From: Calliphora vicina
Lineage: Eukaryota > Arthropoda > Insecta > Diptera > Calliphoridae
Assembly: GCF_958450345.1 (NCBI RefSeq)
Contig: NC_088780.1
Span: 2,974,501-3,038,500 of the forward strand
Direction: 5' to 3'
Length of the DNA stretch: 64,000 bases
Part shown: one piece after another, positions 59,902-64,000 of the stretch
Numbering within the stretch: position 1 is the first letter of the stretch
Layout: each line of letters opens with the position of its first letter
Translations under genes and position numbers: made by a program
Notes under the pieces: model-generated
Databases searched by the model: none
What the model saw: the letters and a program-made list of their open reading frames with translations, nothing else
What the model was told of the DNA's origin: nothing

Positions 59902-62900
59902 CGGTTGGCTCATGAGATGCCAGATTGTTGTTTTAACTATATTTCGTTTCATTCCATTACGTTTCAGTAGTAGAATGTAACTACATAGTTGTTTATACCA
60001 ACAAACATATCTGTGTAAATTTCAAAACAAATTGGTTTCTAATAAATTTTAAAAGTTAGTTATTCAATATTTTCGTTAAAAAATAATTATTTATTAAATC
60101 TGGGCATCAAGTTATTTTTTATATGGAAAACAAAATATCAAAAACTTATTTTTGTTTTCAATACTAATAAAAAATTAAATCAAGATTTGTATGAAAACAA
60201 AAATTTTTATATAAGGCCTTAAATTTATTGGTTAAAATTATATAAATAAAATAGAAAATGTTTAAAGTCCAGGATAATTTAAATGATAATATTATAATAA
60301 TATATTGTTTATTAAATTGTATGAACATTGATAGCGAAATTATGAAATTTTTTCTAAATCTCTGAAATTTGTTTTTATAGAGTTTTTGTTTTTTAAAAAT
60401 TAGTTTGAAAATATTTTCAAAGGAAATATTAACAAAATAGGGGTAAATTTATTGATTATTTATTTAACTCTAGTGGTGAAAAGCACCACAAAAAGTTTTG
60501 TTGAATCTGTCGAATATGAAAACGTGTTTGTTCGCCTAAAAAAGTTTTTGAGTAAGAGAAAAATTAAAAAAAAATCGACACAGATTTTTTATAATCAGAT
60601 TTGATTAATACTTATTTTTTTATTTTGTTTATAAACAATGGCGTCCAGCTATTTCGGGGCAAATATTTGAATTTTTGTTATCGACCGATTTTCAAGTGCG
60701 GTTTTGTTAAAACTAAGTGACCTAGGGGTATGAAATTTGATATTAATATTCGTTGTTGCTCAAAAACAACATTTTAAATTATATTTGAAACTGGTTTCAT
60801 GGTACGAAATTTAAAATAATAGTCAACTTTATGGACTTAAAATCTACTTTAAGGTTTTTATAGTTAGGCTGAAAATTTTCTAATATTTTCTATTGAATTT
60901 TGAGTTTTGAATTGGATACTTTCAATTACAGAATACAGTTTTCGTTATTGGTTGAACCTTAAAAACTAAAATGCGATTTCAATTATGAAAACTGCCATTC
61001 CAATATTTTTTTTTATTAAAGTTCAGCTAATAACCATAATTATTAAAATCAACAAATAAAATTCATAAGAAAATATTAGAAAATTTTCTTTTTGAATTTC
61101 AATTATAAAATAATTGAAACCAGTTCAATATCTGCTAAATATATGAACTGAAATATACTATTATTTTCTGTGTTTAAAGAAATTTATATTCATGCTATAT
61201 TCATGTACGTATTATATAAGAATCAGACATTAATTTTTATTTTCTTAATATTTCGATTTCACAATCAATTAATATTAATTTACTTCATTTCATAAGTAAT
61301 TTCCACAACATATAAAATACTGAGCTCAAACTGGCAATGCAATGGATATGAATGGTTCGTGTCTTTACTTCATAGAAAAATTACGTTTCATTCCAAAAGT
61401 TTCTTCTTACACTTTCAAATTATCCGTTATACTTAAAAAAACGAAAACAGAGATGTTTTTGCATAATACAGTTATAAAACGAAAAAGCAGAGATGTTATA
61501 AGTATTAATTTGAAACGTGAAACCCAATACATTTCACACTGGCAAAATCGGACGTTAATTTGAATGTGCTAATTGAATTTTAAAATTTACATACAATAAA
61601 AAAGTAAAAATTTACATACTATAAACAAATAAAACCCAAGACCAGTCAAACTGATGAGTAAGTGTAATCTTGATTTCATACATGTAAGATTTTTGTTTTG
61701 TTTTTATTAAGGAAATTAATCATATGCAATATTTAATTGATTTGGAAGTGAGCATCATGAACCTCATCATTATTGTATTGTTTCTGTCTCTCTTTGTGAT
61801 GAAAGGTGAGGTAGGTGGTGGTGGGGTTGTCTTCGTTGAAACAGTTAAATAAAATAAGCAAGAAGTAAAAAAAACAACAAGTTGAATAAAAACCGTTATT
61901 GATTGCATTTACGAATTATTTAAATATGGTATGTATTCGTACGTACGATAAGTATTATGGTAGTAAGTACGTTATTATCTTTCTCAAAAGGCCAGTTACG
62001 TCATTACTTTACCAAATGTGAAAAACAATAAGTATTTCTTTCTGTGAATGTTTCTTTTTTTACTGTGTGCGTTTATTTGTTGCTCTGACGAGAGATGTTT
62101 TATTTTGAAATTTATTTAAAGCGAATTATGTACAATATAACGGTTTATGGTTTAAAAATAACTTATTGAGGTTTTTAAGGTAACGTGTTAGTGTTATAAT
62201 TATGTACATAATTATTTATTTAATTATTACAATTTTCATCTCTAAATAAGGAGTGTGAGTCTGCTCGCTGTAGATGATGAGTAAAATAAATAAAATGTGT
62301 ATAAAAATAAATTGACCGAGACTAATATAGGAGTTGGCCGGTGATTTCCAATAATCAAAAAAGGGGGTATGAATAAATTTCTGAAAATTTAAGAAATGTA
62401 TTGTAATTTTAAACTTACAAACATGCTAATTTGATTTATAATTGTTAGCGTTAAACGTTAAATGTTTAAAGCCCACTTCCCGATTACGATTAAATGATTG
62501 AACACGTAACAAACACCACATCACACTTGTCTAATGTGTGAGCGTATATACATGCATGACATTCAAATGGGTGTTTGAACTCGTCTCTTTTGAAAGTATT
62601 TTCGATAGAACTTCTTATGATTTTGATAAGTTAAACTAAAAAAAAATTCCATTATTTATAAATTGGCAACGTGTAAAATAGGAAATATTAAATCATAACG
62701 AAACGTGTTGGATTCCCCTTCCTAATACGCCTTAAGTACGTATGTATTTGTTGTAATCACGTAGTTGTGTGTGTATGTGTGTGTACGTTAGTGATGTAAT
62801 ATTTAATGTAACTTCAATGTTCTTCCGGGAATTCCTCTGTTAAACTTTTCAAATTACATACATATGTATTCCCTTTACTTTGATACCAAAACACTTCTAG

Positions 62901-64000
62901 GCTGGACTTATAAAGCACTGACTGACTCGAAGCACGTCCACCCATTACGTTTAAAGCTTCTAACACTTGTTCCCAACTAGTTTGCCAATCCAGTCAGGTT
63001 TTTATGCAATGTATTCATAATTTCGTTTGTTCTAAAATCGTAAAAATCAAATAAAATAATCTAATAATTAAAAATTCACCTGGCACACGATCGAAGACGT
63101 TATTAAATAATCGTTTAATGTTTCATACTCGTACGTTTGCTTTAACGAAACACGTCATTTGCATTTAACTTCTCATCTTCGTTTACGCTCGTTCAAGTCT
63201 GCCCAGAATATTAAATACGCTTGCGCGCGCGTTTTTAGTTATAGTGTGTATTATTATTATTTGTGGGCAAAATGCGTGTTTTACCTGGAACATGTATCGG
63301 TAGCGGTGGTCAGTTTCTATAATTTATGGCGTCTTCTATGCATTTGTTTTGATTTTTTTAGAAAGTTAAACGGGATGTTTTTTATAGTAAAATCAGGGAA
63401 AACCCAAAACCTGAACACTCCTATATGAGGAGCACGCAAAATTGCGGTTTCAGTTTCAAGGAATTGTGAGGATTTGGGGGATTTTTTCTCTTATTGAGAA
63501 CAATTGAGTTGCATAAAATTTACATTTAGAGTGATAATGTACGTGTGATTGTTTTATTTTATGCTTTGTTTCTACTTATTTAAAATTTTAAACATGGAGA
63601 ATTTTTTAAAGATTTCAATCGACATTTTGTTTACTCAATCTAAATGGGAATAATAGTTTTTTTGCACGTAATTTTTTAATTGTTTTGAAAAAAATATTTT
63701 ACAATATAGTGAGGTAAATAAGAACATTTGTAAAAGTTCTCAATAGCCCAGCTGGAGACATGTGCTGGGTATAATGTCAGATGTTATTGCAAATGCAAAT
63801 TATCAGATTAAAAGCGTAACCATTGTTTTGATTACAAATCTGTTCTACGTTGTTTATTCTTACAAGTATTTTGTACGAACAAACAACATCGAATGAAACT
63901 CAATTACTACGTAAGTAGTCTTCGTAAAATTAAATCGAAATTACTTTGTCGTATAAAATAATTTGGTCGGAGGAGTCAACCCGACGAAAACTCAATTATA
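59902..64000. other. AT-rich sequence, no gene recognised
   Basis: No exon, RNA or repeat terminus is recognised. It may be the first intron of the + strand unit that starts at 58435. The open frames at 61342-61563 and 63159-63428 lack domains and splice context. A GCGCGCGCG run occurs near 63222-63230. Confidence 0.4.

Overview
The window looks like nuclear DNA of a brachyceran fly, most likely a calyptrate (blowfly, house fly or stable fly type). It is very AT-rich, short exons carry GTAAGT-like donors, and the repeat load is fly-like: solo LTRs at ATAT targets, decayed mariners, TA, TTA and TTAA MITEs, and a Helitron with CTAG-T ends. The species is inferred from style, not from a match.

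Two protein genes can be rebuilt fully by splicing. (1) On the + strand, a four-exon Ly6/three-finger GPI-anchored protein of 183 aa (35667-51662). Its signal-peptide exon is separated from the Cys-rich domain by a 14.8 kb intron. (2) On the - strand, a five-exon HGH1 homologue of 367 aa (56671-59784). The two genes converge across about 5 kb of AT-rich DNA. A third transcription unit is suggested on the + strand: a TATA box, an initiator and a first exon with a double splice donor (58398-58847), inside HGH1 intron 3 and running antisense through HGH1 exons 3-1. Its later exons were not found.

Layout: 1-34.9 kb is intergenic and dominated by transposable-element remains. These include two 2.1 kb near-perfect foldback elements (2122-4237, 9458-11549), the second nested in another repeat inside a piggyBac-like MITE (8222-11872). 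Four related solo LTRs are present, one split by a hAT element with an 8 bp target duplication. Decayed mariners occur, one split by a TA-flanked MITE, along with many dispersed repeats. 34.9-51.7 kb is the Ly6 gene. Its first intron holds the main feature of the window: an 11.4 kb Helitron-like element (36111-47504) whose body is about 95 tandem copies of a 113 bp unit, including 2.26 kb, 771 bp and 390 bp higher-order duplications. 51.7-56.6 kb is the convergent intergenic region. 56.6-59.8 kb is HGH1. 60-64 kb shows no recognisable gene and may be intron of the + strand unit.

No tRNA, rRNA, CRISPR array or intact transposase gene was recognised. All boundaries and similarities were read by eye; no search or alignment program was run.
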